Below are positions 1 to 13,700 of a stretch of DNA of 64,000 nt, piece after piece (the stretch's first letter is position 1; each line of letters begins with the position of its first letter). Origin of the DNA: Gari tellinella (lineage: Eukaryota; Mollusca; Bivalvia; Cardiida; Psammobiidae); the NCBI GenBank assembly GCA_922989275.2, contig OV277864.1:43027550-43091549 (forward strand). Direction: 5' to 3'. The translations under genes were made by a program, and so were the position numbers. The notes under the pieces were generated by a model. It did no database searches and had not been told where the DNA came from. It saw nothing but the letters and a program-made list of their open reading frames with translations.

Positions 1-259
1 TGCCAATCGAATATTCGTTTGAATAATTTGTATACATTTTGTAAAATAAAAATGAATTTTTATTATTGATCCTGTCGGAGGTCCACATCCGTTCAGAAAA
101 TACATCACTGAATAAATCCTTACCGCGACCCTATTCTAGGTGACACCTGCAGTGTCATCAATTAGATAATGCCCTCGAGCCACAATCTGACAAGGGGCTA
201 ATCCACAAACCTGTGATAACCGTTTAATACACTTGCAAACAGTCACCTTTTGTTTAGTC

Positions 260-1580
260 AGTACACGTTGACATTCCTTGTTTTGACGTCTATGTCAGAC
301 ACATCCGGGAAAGGGTTGCCCTCTGGTGGTCGGTATACTAGAAGTGTCTTCTCCTGTGAATGCTGATTCATACTGCCGGTTTAGGGTGTTCGCCTTGTCG
401 GTGGGATCGCTGTGCAGTTTGCTTGGTTAAATCCCGCAGTTGTATTTCCTCGGAGACTTGGGGTAACCCCAGAACCGCTTCTACTTACAATGGGGTTTGT
501 CTGCGTCTTGGTCACCAATGTCTATGTGGTGCTGGACGTAACGCCAATGTGTCTGTCTCTCCAGTCTCTGTGTTTCTATCTTAGAATGCTGGTAGCGCTG
601 TCTGTCCTTTACAGAATGTGCTGACTTCTGTTTTCGGTAGAGCTTATTTCTCTTCCGGTGGAGGGATTTATTTGGCTTAGTGGTCCATGGTTTCCTCCTC
701 TTGCTGTTGATCATCATCTTGGAGGAAATGTATTCGGAAATCAGTTCATTTATCTTATTTTTAAAGGTGGTTCACGTTTTATTAGCTGTGTCAGTAGCCG
801 TGTCAGTCAGAAACTTGGGGAGTTAGTCTGTAAGGTCCTTCCTGAAGCTATCATAGTCGGCCTTCTTGTATAGGTAGATTTTCCTGGCATGTGTCTTCAT
901 CTTCATCGGGCGGAGACTCGACTCAATGAATACTGCCTCATGATCTTCTATGCCAGGAAGTACTTCGCAGCGGTTGATAAGTGTCTTGTTTCCAGTGAAT
1001 TAGAGGTCTAGTGTAGTGACTGTGTAATCACTGATTATTGTGGGCTTATCAACCATCTGCTCCGAGAAAGGCGTCCCTGGTAACCTCTAGAAGTTGTTGA
1101 CACTGGTTCCTGCTCACAGCCTGTGGCTTGGGGCACTCGTTTGTCCAGTCTATATCGGCAGGATTAAAGTCGTCACCCAGCCATAGATGAGCTCCCTTTG
1201 GGATTCTTGAGAGGCTGTCGCTGAGCAAGTCTGTATACTCTGGGTCTGTCTTGGAGGCTGGCTTGTAAAAAGCACCCATGTACACGGCCTGGGTTCCTTT
1301 CACATTGACTTTGGTCCATTAAAGCTCATAATTACCATTTGAGGTCAGTTCTTCTGGCTCACTACTGGTGAGACTGTCCTCTCTGTCCCGCCGGTAGGAC
1401 TTTAAGTGTTGGGAAAGGACTCCTTGTGAGTTTATGCTGCTATATAACCAAGATTCCGTGCCTATAATGATATCAGCTTGGGGTTGGACACTCATATTTT
1501 CAAGTTGGCCCTTTTGCCAGTGCTTTTTACAGATTGGCACTTTATATAACCACAATAATCCTGAGTGGCAAGTCATAGCG
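260..1580 (-). mobile_element. Non-LTR retrotransposon (LINE) remnant: endonuclease and EN-RT linker, antisense
   Basis: On the minus strand, reading down from about 1576, the translation shows endonuclease-type signatures: ADIIIGTESWL, then after one stop (near 1319) YMGAFYKPASK and LWLGDDFNPADIDW, i.e. the GDFN core of an APE-like endonuclease. Further on come GIEDHEAVF, KIYLYKKADYDSFRKDL, KRRKPWTTK and a tail SAFTGEDTSSIP. These match the region between endonuclease and reverse transcriptase in CR1/Jockey-like LINEs. Several in-frame stops show it is dead. No RT catalytic core is visible before the window edge, where similarity fades near 260. Confidence 0.8.
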
Positions 1581-1599
1581 GTTTTCGGCGTGCCTGATA

Positions 1600-2439
1600 T
1601 GGATGGTTGTCGAGGTGACGAAGTGGCATTCGGACACCTGAAACTGATTTCTCAATCGCTGCGTGAACTTGTGTAAAGTGGCAAACGAGTCACTTGTGTA
1701 AAATAGGCTAGAGTCAAAAATGCAGATTGAGAACTTAGGCATGTCACATTATAGATATTCCCATGTACAATTTTTGGCCCTTTCACATTTAGTCATGGCT
1801 TTAAACACTATATCAGACATTCCCATGCAATCCTGATGGTACCAGAGATCGCAGCTATCACAACAGACACGATACGTCTACGTACATGGTTTGTTGCACA
1901 TTTGGAAAGGGCACTTTAGTGCTCAATGGTCAGGGTTGGGGTCTGGGGGATAGGAGTCTGCCAATAATAAAGAACACACATATAAAATTACAAGTCTGTT
2001 GCGACAAACCGGTCCTTTAGCTTTACCAATGTGCAACTTCATACATTGATAAACTGGATGGGGAGGGATATGGGACTAATGAGTGAGATATGGAGCTCAT
2101 CTGTGGTTATATTTATATTCTCTTTTTGATAGGCCACATCTGCAATCTTGTTGATAATGAGGACGGAAGCGATAACAAATGGTAGTAGACAATACTGAAA
2201 CATCCTACCTGACTTTACGTTGCTTCACAACCGGGTGTTTACATGATGCTCATGGAAAATGGCGGGTTACAAAAAATGTATTTGTCATTGACTGTCAAAA
2301 ACGGAGGGCTCAATTTCTGGCTTAACAGGACATTTTACCATCCAGCTTGAAGGAAAATATGTTCATTAAGTGTTGATAGACTAACACGAATGTGAACTTT
2401 CAGAAAAAGTGTCTATATACCGAGAAAAATAGAAAAGGT

Positions 2440-2440
<1 letters not shown>
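1600..2440. other. Upstream flank without recognisable feature
   Basis: AT-rich unique-looking sequence; I see no ORF with protein character and no terminal repeats. Confidence 0.5.
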
Positions 2441-2497
<57 letters not shown>

Positions 2498-2510
2498 AGA
2501 GTGAGAGAAG
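2441..2510. repeat. (GA)n microsatellite
   Basis: An uninterrupted GA run of about 46 bp is followed by imperfect GA/GGA units. Confidence 0.95.
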
Positions 2511-3099
2511 TGACCGTCACGCACCTGTGACCACCGGAAACTGATATTGTTAGTTGATAATATATTATTGTGTCGGACAATAAGCTTATAAATAGCTAGT
2601 GTTACTTTATTGATAAAAACCGATTCTAAATAAAGATTATCTTATGTTATCTCATATAGACACTCTTAGTCTCTGCATCACAGTTATCCTGCATTACCGG
2701 TTGCTTGCCATCATTATGCTTTCTAGTATTTAATTTATCTTCTGAGTGCCTGCTCAACCCTTTACCCCGTTGCATATTTCTAGTTTTTAGCCTGCCTGAG
2801 CATGCGCAGGGTGAGTTTTTGCAGTCCTTGAATTTTATTGACGCTCTGCTTTTTCAACAGAACATGGTGTAAATTGTTAATTGACTTTCACCACCTTCCA
2901 TTGTATACAAATCAAATACACAATGTAGAGTAGTTCCTTTCCTTGCTGTAAAGAATAGTACTTTGTTGTTTTTTCTTAGTTTTGTTATTGTACGAAGCAT
3001 GGCCATATGGGTCCAGTTTATGAAAACAACCTGAAATCTAGTAAATTACGGTAGGCTACTTGTTAAAAACAAATCTTACTGCATGTCTTTGAAACTTTT
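2511..3099. other. Upstream flank, nothing firm
   Basis: A short stretch near 2785-2850 (GAGCATGCGCAGGGTGAG then a TTTTGCAGTCCTTGAAT-like run) resembles the left end of the pearl-like family G but is too short to call. Confidence 0.4.
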
Positions 3100-4060
3100 C
3101 AATTTCATTTATCTTGTTGTATTATAAGGGTCCCAAACAGATAGAGCATATTCAACTTAAGGATTGTCTATCACTTTGTGTGCGTAGTCTTTGACCTGTT
3201 GAGGCGAGATTTTGAAGTTTATTTTGGGAAAGTTTTATGGATTCATTAGCCGCTGATTAGAGACGCCCTTAATATGTTTGTCCCTTCTTTTTTTTTAGAT
3301 TATTCTGGAGGGTTATTCCTAAGAACTTTGCTGAGTCTGGTTTTTATAAGAGATTGGTTATGTAATTCATAATTGAAAAGGTTAGACGATTTCTTGAGTC
3401 ACAAATATTATAGATACACATCGGTGCTAGATTTATATGACCAGTATAATTGTATCGGTACCGTAAAACTCAAACCAAACAGACCACCCTATTCTCGATA
3501 GAAATGCATAAGCATAACGTTTTCTCCTTTACCTGCTGCTTCTAAGTCACTTCGCAACAATTCTGGATCCTTTCAGTTTTTAACTTCTCTATATTTGAAA
3601 CTGCCGTCCGCAAAAAGGCTAAGACTGACGTGATAAAGATAATCGGGGAAGTTATTGATGTAAATGAGAAGACGATGCCCTTAGGGTAGCCCAACGGGAA
3701 ATGTGGATGACAGTTCGCCCTCAGGGACGACTGTTTAGGTAGGATCGCTCAAGAAGTCAGAGATCCAGGGGAGAGCGTTGCTGGAGATGATGAAACTGCA
3801 ATAATTATTGTAATGTAAAGAGGGTTTTGTGAGAAACCTTATCAAATGCCTTTAATGGCCGAAGTCCATAATGATAATGTACTTCTGGGTATTAGAATTA
3901 AAGCATTTCCTTAATTTTGATTAATGTGATTAACTGCAGTACGTCTAAATAGATTCAGGAAGAGTCATGTGGTTTAAAATAGATGTTTTGGTGAATTCAA
4001 GTATGATGGTGCTAAAAAAGCGTGAAATTTATCTTATTTTCTCAAAAAAAAATGATGGAC
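3100..4060 (-). mobile_element. Second LINE remnant: degenerate reverse transcriptase region, antisense
   Basis: Minus-strand translation between about 3850 and 3600 gives KAFDKVSHKTLF, PWISDFL and YINNFPDYL, which align in order with LINE RT motifs (SKAFDKVSH, LSWIRDFL, LLFLIYINDLPD). The intervening frame is broken by stops and shifts. The part from 3100 to 3400 resembles the antisense thumb/3' portion. It is a different copy from the remnant at 260-1580, because RT lies upstream of that EN on the same strand. Confidence 0.65.
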
Positions 4061-4201
4061 TGAGTTTCACAAGATCGCTTTGATATGCATCCATGGTCTT
4101 AAAGATTCTTTTTCCAGAAACGACTGGATCAGTCCGCTTTTGACAGTTTTAAACTGACTAAACAGAAGGCTGCAACAAGTACACGGTTGATGTGCACATA
4201 G

Positions 4202-4330
4202 TCGAATACGAGTGACTTTGACGATAGTGTAAATAAAACGAAAAACAGGAAGTCGTGTAGCAACAAGCTCGAAGTTGACAACTCATCGGACGAATTCACC
4301 CGTGAAAAGACCCACTGCGTTTGTTCCAAG
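4202..4330 (+). other. Probable 5' UTR of the GOLM-like gene
   Basis: This 129 bp stretch lies between the last in-frame upstream stop (TAG, 4199-4201) and the start codon. It has no in-frame ATG and no repeat similarity. The transcription start is not identifiable: there is no convincing TATA box. Confidence 0.4.
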
Positions 4331-4708
4331 ATGACTGCAAATACAAGAAATGGGGTGCGTCCCGCTGGAAGGTCACCACCCTTTTTGGCAATTGGACTTG
4401 TAGTCGCCCTGGTAATATTAGGGTTCAATTATTGGAGCCTCTCTGCCCGAAATGGCGAACAGGCGAATGAAATTGCGGTTTTGGAGAGCGAGATGCGGTT
4501 GATGAACGCCAAGAAAATCTCTGCCGAGAAGAGAAGCGAGGCTATTTCTGACAAAGTGAAGGATTTAGAGACTGAACTCGCCCAGCAAAAGTCTGTTGTA
4601 GCAGACAAGATAGCCCAACTAGCGAATATTGGCAATGAACTTGACAGAATGAAGAGTGAGAAACAAGGTTGTGAAGTCGAGTTCCAGAAATGTGAACATG
4701 AAAAAGTG
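4331..4708 (+). CDS. GOLM1/GOLM2-like: Exon 1: cytosolic tail, membrane anchor and start of coiled coil (residues 1-126)
   Basis: The start is the first in-frame ATG after an in-frame TAG at 4199-4201, and it has A at -3 (AAG-ATG). Residues 1-14 contain three Arg and no acidic residue. Residues 18-35 are hydrophobic and end in GFNYW, followed by SLSARN, the most family-specific stretch of the gene. Residues 42-126 are rich in Glu, Lys, Ala and Leu with heptad-like spacing and two Cys (CEVEFQKCEHEK). The donor is GTG|GTGAGT at 4709, phase 0. Reading through would stop within ten codons, which supports splicing here. Confidence 0.95.
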
Positions 4709-7700
4709 GTGAGTTTAGAAAAGCAGAGCTCAGTATAGGGAATAGAACAGAAATGATTGACATTCTCTATATTTCTGTATCCAGTTGTCGCAGGGCGGGG
4801 ATTCAGCCTGACCCGGGCTCTAACTAGGGACCTGAGCTAGCCGACTGGCTACAAATTAATCTCCCCAAATTTGTTCAGTTCGTTAATGTGACACAGTGTT
4901 AAACTATTATCTTCCAGTCTTCCCATCGCGCACGATTTTCGAAACTGCGTAGATCTAGGTCTACTTTCTTTTTGGTTGAGAGGTTCTTTATTTCTTTAAC
5001 ACTCAGATGAAATTTCACGAACATCGGCTTGTTCGGTACCAGACTGACTACTACTCATAGGCTGATCATACTGTTATGATAGATGCTCCAAAAGAATCAC
5101 TATTTTTTCTCTTGGACATCTTAACTAAACCGTTTTAGCAGACGAAAACATCAATATTGATTTAGGGTAGTTACTATAGACGCTGAATAATTTATGTTAA
5201 TTAGGCTAATATAAAACACAGACGATGCGGCACCGCGAATGTTGAGCTGTATTACTTTAATAGCCGAGCCGGTGCATACCGGTCCATGATTTATACATAG
5301 TCTAAAACAAAGATGGCGTCTCGTAGAGTGATCGCTACTGTAGTGTTTTAGCCAGACTCTCAAAAAGGGCAGGGGGGCACCAAAAAGGGGCAGGGGGGCA
5401 CCAAAAAAGGGCAGGGTGCAAACAAAGTGCGGACCCGCAACTTCGGCGAGGGGATTGTTAACATTTCTAGGTGTCTTTTCATCATATTCGAAGTCTTATA
5501 GGTCCATAAGCACTTTTAATGTATTCAGCATATAAGTCTGTAAAGATAAAGGTTATACATGTGGCATTATAGAACAATGGGGAGGGGCGTCCCCTCCTGC
5601 GTTGCGGCGGAATTTTTTTGGACTTTAAATGATGAAATAATGCAATTTTGCTATACAGAGATATATAATAAACATGTATGCACATGTAGTGGATTTTAGC
5701 TATACATGTACATTATACAGATGCATACAAGTATTATGGAAAATGGATGAAATCAGCCAATGTCTGAATATCAACAGATCAAGATTTTTTTTCTTTAAAT
5801 CACACATTATTAATATTTAAAGTTACACAACTAAATTTTACTCCAGCACCTGATGATTTCCCATTACAGCTGTTGATTGAGGTTGGCATTTAAACTAGTA
5901 TTCCATTCTTTTGCAACAACGTATTTTGTAAAACAGGGGTGTAAAAGCCCCAAAACGATCAATACTAGAAAATATCAATTCTCTTACTTAATTCTTTAAA
6001 AAAAAAAAAAAAAGAGCAAGAAACTAGGCTATGGAGTGTCTTTACCTTTATGCAAATAGTATAGACCCAGATCAGAGTGCCCTGGGTAAGTCCTTTGTAT
6101 AGGGTGTTTTACCTGTTTGTCTGATTTAAAATTATTTTGAGATTTTTCTAATATCGCACACAGTTAAACATGCACACAAACAAATAGATCTACTATAAAG
6201 TACAATAATTATTGGCATTGGATTGTTGCTGTAAGTGGGTGTCTTAAGGATTTTCCTATTAATAAAATTCAGCCTTCCCTAAGCAACCACCTGTCATAAA
6301 ACACAATACAATTAATTAGACCGCATCACGGGAAAAATTAAACAGGATCTACTTAGATATGTGTTGTCACGCTGATGTTCTGTTTCAAATAGATCATTCA
6401 ATATGAACTTACCAAAATAAAAACAACAGCACAGAACCGATACTTTTAGAAATAGAAATATCCCATTTTTCGATTCTCGCGCGTATGTCATTTGATGGCA
6501 GAAACGGACGTTATCAAACCAAACAAACCTCTCTCGGTCGTAACTTATTTCCCGAAACTCCAGCGAAATATAACACCTGTAAGATGTAATTTGTTAATTT
6601 CACGTCAATCATCAATACAGTCTTTCTAAATTGGTGTATATAACGTCTACATTCATTGGATGTTTAAAAAAAAGATGCGGGGAATTACCTTTCTTATAGC
6701 CAATAAAACGAGTAAAGACAACTTGTGTAAAAGTTCGAAGCACGGTGCGCGTTTGAATTTTCCATTTCCGAAATTTGGAAGACTGTTCGTTTCTGGTACG
6801 TGAATATTAATAAAGATTTGTATGGAAAGTATTTCCTTCTAAGAAAATTAATTTCGGTTTTAGATCTATATTCACCTAAAATGTTCGTTCGTCGAGCATT
6901 CTTTCTTGGCCCTGTATCGAGCATATTTTTCCAAGATCCGACTCGCGTTTGCGTTTTAATCTGTGATTTTTTTTTCAGTCTTCATAATGGATAATAATCA
7001 TATGAATGTTTAAATTTAGGGAAAAGGGTGAGGTATATTCTGTTTTTCAACGAGGCCAACATGCGTTTCGATTTAATCCGGCTTCAGTCGTACACTCTCG
7101 CTATGCGGGGTACCACACCAGGTACATATGTGTATCGGTCGATTACACACTATAATTGTTGATTGTCTATGACACGCGCGTGTCACATTGCACTGATTGG
7201 CAATAATGGGATTAGCGACAGTAAGTGGTATCGCTCCGGGCAGCGGGGCGGTCTATATCAAATGGATAGGGGCACAGAATAGGGGCACTAGGGCGGATCC
7301 TTACACCGGAATAAGGGCAGAAGGGCGGATCAAAAGGGCAAAACACTACTACTGAGAATAATCGGCTCAAACTTTGAAATATTTACGGAAGGTATTTGAG
7401 AATTATAATTTATGCGCATAACTTATCGCGCACTGTTGTAAATTTTATGCGCGACTTTTCGAAAATATGCGTGAATCCCACGTCCTAGGTGCAACACTGC
7501 AAGTCCCCTATTAGTTGACCAAATTATGAGCAGGCATGATGAATAGAGATCTAGCGTCCAAATTCACTTGCTCAATTCCCGATAGCAATGAAACGGATAT
7601 ATACCCTTGCCCGTACCCCTTACCCTTGCCCGTACTAGCTCTTTTCTGACTTTACTTTTTCGCTTTATATATTTTTAGCTCACCTGAGCTAGCTCAGTGT

Positions 7701-10700
7701 GAGCTTTTGCAATCCTTGAATGTCCGTCGTGCGGCGTCAACAATTTTAGTGTTTACACTCTAGAGGCCACAATATTTATTCAATCTTTCTTAAACTTGCT
7801 CAGATGGTATGTTGCCATAAGAGTTCGGATGAGTTCGATTATGGCTGAAATCGGACAATTCGGTAATGAGTTATCAACCTTTGAATTGCTGAAAATGCCT
7901 TATTTAACAGTGTTTACACGCTTGAGGCCACAATATTTACCCAATCTTTCTAAAACTTTGCTCAGATTGTATATCCCTATAAGAGTTCGGATGAGTTCGA
8001 TTTTGGTTGAAATCGGACAAATAGGTCATGAGTTATCTACCTTTGAACTGCTGAAAATGCCATATTTAACGGGGTTTACATTCGAGAGTTCACAATTTTT
8101 ATCCAATTTATCTCCAACTTGCTCAGATTGTATATGATTATAAGAGTTCAGATGGGTTTGATTATGGTTGCAATCAGACTAATACTAGTAGCCAAAATTT
8201 GTTGGGGAAATTATTGAGTGCCGAAGGCACGAGGGGGGAGAGTATGAGAGGGGGATACCCCCTCTCATTGGTGGGGGTACGGGGGGCCTCCCCCGGAAAA
8301 ATTTAAAATCTACATTGCAGGAGGTGGCTTCTGAGGCATTTCTGGGATTATTTTTAGGTAATTTTTTCTGAATATTTTTTATCTAAATTAGCCTCAATTT
8401 GAATTTACCAGACTTTTTTGTAACTTGTCCCTATAAAATTCATAAACTAGATCTATGTTGTCATTTGAAAGCAAATTAAGTTAAACAAAACAGTTACAAC
8501 AATGACAGAGAAATAAAGAAAATTACTTTACCAACATTTCCAACAACTCCTTTTATCTATAGCTCAGCCAGGCAAAAATTTTTAGTAGTCAAATTTTTTG
8601 CATCGCTAACATTATATACATAAAGTGGGAGAGGGGGCTACATGAAAATTTGGCGAATATGACAAAAAAGAAATCCTTGCCATTTTTAAGCTGCAGATAA
8701 AAGAAGTACTGATATGTATAGATCTTATATCTCAAACACTGAAATAGATATACATGTAATACATTACAGGGTGTGACAGAAATAAAGAAAATTATTTAAC
8801 CTACATAATACACATTTCCAACAACTCCTCTTATATAGCTCTGCATATAGCATTATCATTTTATCAGAATTTGAAAAAGAAAATTGCAAACAGTGCAGTA
8901 CTAGACCAGATGGCTTTTATAAGAGCTCTCAAATCTGGGTCTGCATTGTTTTACTATGTCCCTAACTCCCTTTATGTAGATACTTTTTGTACAGAAATGC
9001 TGAATGTCATTTGTATTTCCTCTTAAATCTTTTGATTAGATCTATATCTTTTATTTCTGTCTGCTAGATGAAGATCTATAATAATTTAGAGAAAACTATG
9101 TTTTGCCCAATCACGGATGTACAACGTGACTAAAATGTTTAAATAAACCATAAAATCGGATTATCATTATTATTTCTTCTGCTATACTTTCTTTCATATT
9201 GGTCGGGGATACATTTAAACTTTAAGTAGAATATTATTTCTATTGAAAAATGCTGCTATCGTTAATTCGCGAAAACTGATGACAAAATGTACGTACACGA
9301 TTGAAGGAAACGGTTAAAAAGGTAACAAAAACATTCACGCTAACTTTGAAGTTACCAACACAGCGATATTTCGGGAAAATATATAACACTCGTATTTCAA
9401 ACAAATGGATCTACGTCATAATTGTACGTGAAATAGGTTTGATCGAATTTGATTTCATTTGATTTCATAAGGCACAGAACCCATTTTTAATTGTGGGCGT
9501 GGCATTTTCATTGCTACAAACAATAAACGTCAACTCGCACGTTGAGTACGGAAATTCACGATAAAGTGGAAGCTTTGTTTGATAATAATCGTCACTTACC
9601 GGCAAATGCCGACAACCTCCGAGTATAAATTATGAATTACGTAAAGCTGCGAGAGGCTATGATAGGTTATCGTAATTGCTTGGCTTATTCATAAGGATAA
9701 TAGGCAAGGTGTTCCGATTGTATTGACACCGTTGTAAAATGGCTGTCAGTTGACATGTTTGTAATCCCTGCCTCAGGGGCACAGCGTAATCAGAGGTACG
9801 CAGATCACTGTCCCCTGCTGAGAGGCACACAATTACCCCACGGATTAATTAGCAAACTGATAAGAATAGTGTTACTAACCGCTAGCGTCTTGGATAATCG
9901 CAATGACTGGCGAGTGGCGACTAAATTTACCGATTTTCATTTTTTTGACTGTCCAAAATTTTCAATTGCCAAAATTGATGAAATGAATTTTTTAGTCACC
10001 GACGGTAAAAAGTAATCGCCAATGGCGATTTTGGCGACCGGTAACGCTAACCTAGTAATAGGTCGAGAGTTATCTACCTTTGAATTGCTGAAAATGCCAT
10101 ATTTAAGGGTTTTTACACTCTAGAGGCCACAAATTTTATCCAATCTTTCTCAAACTTACTCAGATTGTATATTACCATAAGAGTTCAGATGAGTTTAATT
10201 ATGGTTGTAATCGGATCAATAGGTCAAGAGTTATCTACCTTTGAGTTTCTGAAAATGACATATTTAACAGTGTTTACGCTCTAGAGGCCACAATATTTAT
10301 CCAAGCTCTATCAAACTTGCCCAGATTGTATATGACCATAAGAGTTCGAAAAAGGGTAATTATGGTTGAAATCGGACAAATAGATCAAGAGTTATCTACC
10401 TTTGAATTGCTGAAAATGCCATAGTTTACAGTGTTTACACTCTTGCAACTAGTTTTCAATGGATTTTCATTATACTTGTACACAAAGTTTATAGCTATAC
10501 GTTCTCGAAGGAGTGCAATTATTGTTGAAATCTAATCATTGTGGAAATAGTTACCTGCCCTTGATATGCTTTGAAATGCTAGAAAAAGGCTTCATTTCAG
10601 TATTGTTTAGGCTCTAGTTATCTGCCTTTGATGTACTATACTAGAGTAGGTCGACAAACTTGAATGGATTTAGAATAAAAAGGGTGAAATTCAAAGGTAA

Positions 10701-13700
10701 AGCTATCAGGCTTCATTACAAATGGTGAGCGATATCAGGGCCTTCAGGCCCTCTTGTTCTCTCTTATACTTGCACACCGTTAAATAGTTGTCAAGTGTGA
10801 CAGCTTAACGTAATCTGTAGATGTATATATATCGTGTTAACACTAACAAGGTCAGTCATGCTGACTAAAGTTCTATTATAAGGTCAAAAACATTTTAAAA
10901 TAGCATTCTGCACAATAAAAAATAATTCCCTACCCTTTTTCTGCTTTATTTCACAACTTTCCTCAGTTGTGTAGTTGTCATTCTATTTTTTGTCAAAAAT
11001 ATTGAATAAAAAGGCATAGTAGACTACACCACAAACTGTTGAGTTAAGAATTTTCTTTTTGAAAAATGTTATTATTTTTTAGTTTTTCAAGAAGGTTTAA
11101 GCTCATTTTCTGAGTGGCAAAGCAAATTTTGACCGTTTTGTTTTTGTGATGGGATTTTGAGCAAGTGAATTTGGAAGCTAGATTTATCATGTGTCCTCAT
11201 TATTTATCAAAACTAGGGCAGGAAATGTCTTGTGCTGTCTGCAAGATATGTTTTGTGCTATCTGCAAGGTACATGTATGTTGTCTTCTGAGTCAAGACAA
11301 CAATTTTTGTTTTATAGTCATGAAATTTGGCACATCTTCAAGCTCATCCTGAATTATGGGTTTTAAAAACTAAACCCCTAATAAACTTCTCAACTTTGAT
11401 GGGTCAGAGAAATACTCATGACATTAAAATTGTCTCAAAGAGATGATTCAAATGAGAAGTGACAACAAGGGATTTTGAGGAGACCTGAGAAAATGTTGGA
11501 AATAATGTTCAGTTTACTCTTTTGAAACCTTATATTGAGCCCAGGCTCCAAGGTTATAAAGTTTTTGAGTTGAGTCTGAAGTCATTCTCAAGCATTTGAT
11601 TGGTCAGATTTGAACTTAGGCTCAAATCTGACCAATCTCTTGCTTGAGAATGATCTCAGACTCAATCCACACTCTTTATAACTTTGAACCCTGGTCACAT
11701 GCTTGCGCATGTACAGAACCAAAGCTTCATCTATGACAAAGTGAGCTTTGTTTACAAGACAGGACGACGTTTTGTCATTAGGGTTTTAAAATGTAGGGAA
11801 CATAATTATGTCTGCAATCGTACATGTAGCATTGCACTTGATGAATTCATTTCAGTCAAGCATGGATTAATTGTATCAAGCATTATTTATTAACAATATC
11901 ATCATACATGATTTAGGGACTGCCGTCTTGATGTTTAACAAAGGGGTAAAGAAAATAGTCATGAATATATAAATAATATTCATAAAAAATGTTTTTATTT
12001 ATTCTTGCAGAAGTTAGTTCAAAGCAGACTGAAAGTAAAGCAGAATATGCCTTTTATTTATTTAAACTATTTTTGCAGATGGTAGCTTACAGCAGGCTGA
12101 AAGTAAAGCAGAATGTGCCTTAAGAATGTGCCTTAAAGAGACTTGCAACCAGATATAGCATTAAAAATAGTAATTTGTAAATATGTGACAAACGCTTATC
12201 TTATATAAACGGGTAAGAATTATTTTAGGATAAGAAATTCTTTTAAAAAAAATGCATTTCAATAAAAAAAATATCGAGCTCTGGTGGGAATCCAACCCGT
12301 ATGGGCGGACATAAGTCAAAATGAGGACACAGCTTGACCCACTGGGCCACGGAACTATTCATATATCTGGGATCGATTTAATGTATTTCAGTGGGAAACG
12401 ATGAAGAGTACATACAACTGCATAATTCGGCTCGGTTTATGTCTTAGCCCATGATCAATTTCTATAGCAACTGTAGACGCTATGGATAAAACGATGGAAA
12501 ATATCTAAAAAACTGAGATTTGAAGACATTTCTAGAGGGTGTTTTTAGACTGGTCATATTTTTCCAATGCCAGATGCACGATAATGCTACCCTTTTGGTT
12601 ATACATGTATTTGAGTATTTTCTTTTATTTTTGCAAATGCACCATCTGGTTGCGAGTCGCTTTAACGTGCATTCTGCGTTACTTTCAACCTGCTTTAAGT
12701 GGTAATCTGTTGTCAAAGTTAAGAATAGGCTATTTGATAAAGGGTTAATACATTTCAAGTTAAAGAAATTACAGTTTTAACAACAAGAACTGTTCAATTC
12801 ACACACTGCATGTGTATGTTAGAGCTTTTGAATACTGATAAGGACTGTATTATTTATCTATGGTTTGTTACTATTTTCAGCCTATATGTCTTAAAGAAAA
12901 AGAAGACCTTAAAATGGAGCTAACAAATGCCAAAGGTAGGACATTACTGTATAGAATTCACATTGATTGACCCTTTAAGTTGGCTTTAACCCATTACTCC
13001 ATAAATACCCCATTTTATGTCCCCGGCATCGTTAGATGCGGAGGCATATAGTAATCGTCCTGTCCGTCCGTGACAAGGTTAAGTAGAATTTACCGTTTCG
13101 TCTAGCATCAACACCGCTTACCCAAATGCTTGGATATTTATACAGTTGTTGCCTTGGACCATTCCCTTTCCACCAATATCACCAAACTTTGATTTTGACC
13201 TTGACCTAATTTGGACTTAGAATATTTTAATATGCTATTTCCTGGTTAACTAGATTTTACCGTTTCGTCTAGCATCAACACATCTGACTACAATGCTTTG
13301 ATACTTATACAGTTGTTGCATTTGACCATTCCCTATCCACCAATATCACCAAACTTTGATTTTGACCTTGACTTTGACCTAATTTTAACTTAGAATATTT
13401 TAAATGGGCTCTTTCTCGGTTAACTAGATTTTACCGTTTCGTCTAGCATCAACACTGTTTACTACAATGCTTCGATACTTATACAGTTATTGTCTTGGAC
13501 CATTACCAACTCACCAATAATACCCAAGCTCAGTTTGACCTTGACCTAATTTGGACTTTAAAAAAATCAGAATATATTGTCAAGGATGCCACCGGGGGCA
13601 TAAGCGTTTATTGAAAAATTCTATATTCTAGTATTTGGTAGTTTAAAGCAGGCTAAAAGTAAAGCAGAATGTGCGTTAAGGCTCATTCTGCTTTACTTTC

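Larger units (their letters stand above)
11936..12748 (-). repeat. Family A palindromic MITE, interrupted by a TTAA element
   Basis: The minus-orientation copy shows CAGATGGTAGCTTA, arm GCAGGCTGAAAGTAAAGCAG, then, after the 525 bp insertion, arm GTTACTTTCAACCTGCTTTA and end AAAGGGTTAA. A partial second arm near 12020 suggests a local duplication. Confidence 0.7.

Noticed and set aside
360..873. Plus-strand ORFs near the left edge
   Set aside because: The minus strand of this region encodes the LINE endonuclease-RT linker; the plus-strand frames are shadows.
12480..12758. Overlapping ORFs on both strands around 12.5-12.75 kb
   Set aside because: They lie in the TTAA element and the interrupted family A copy and show no protein character.
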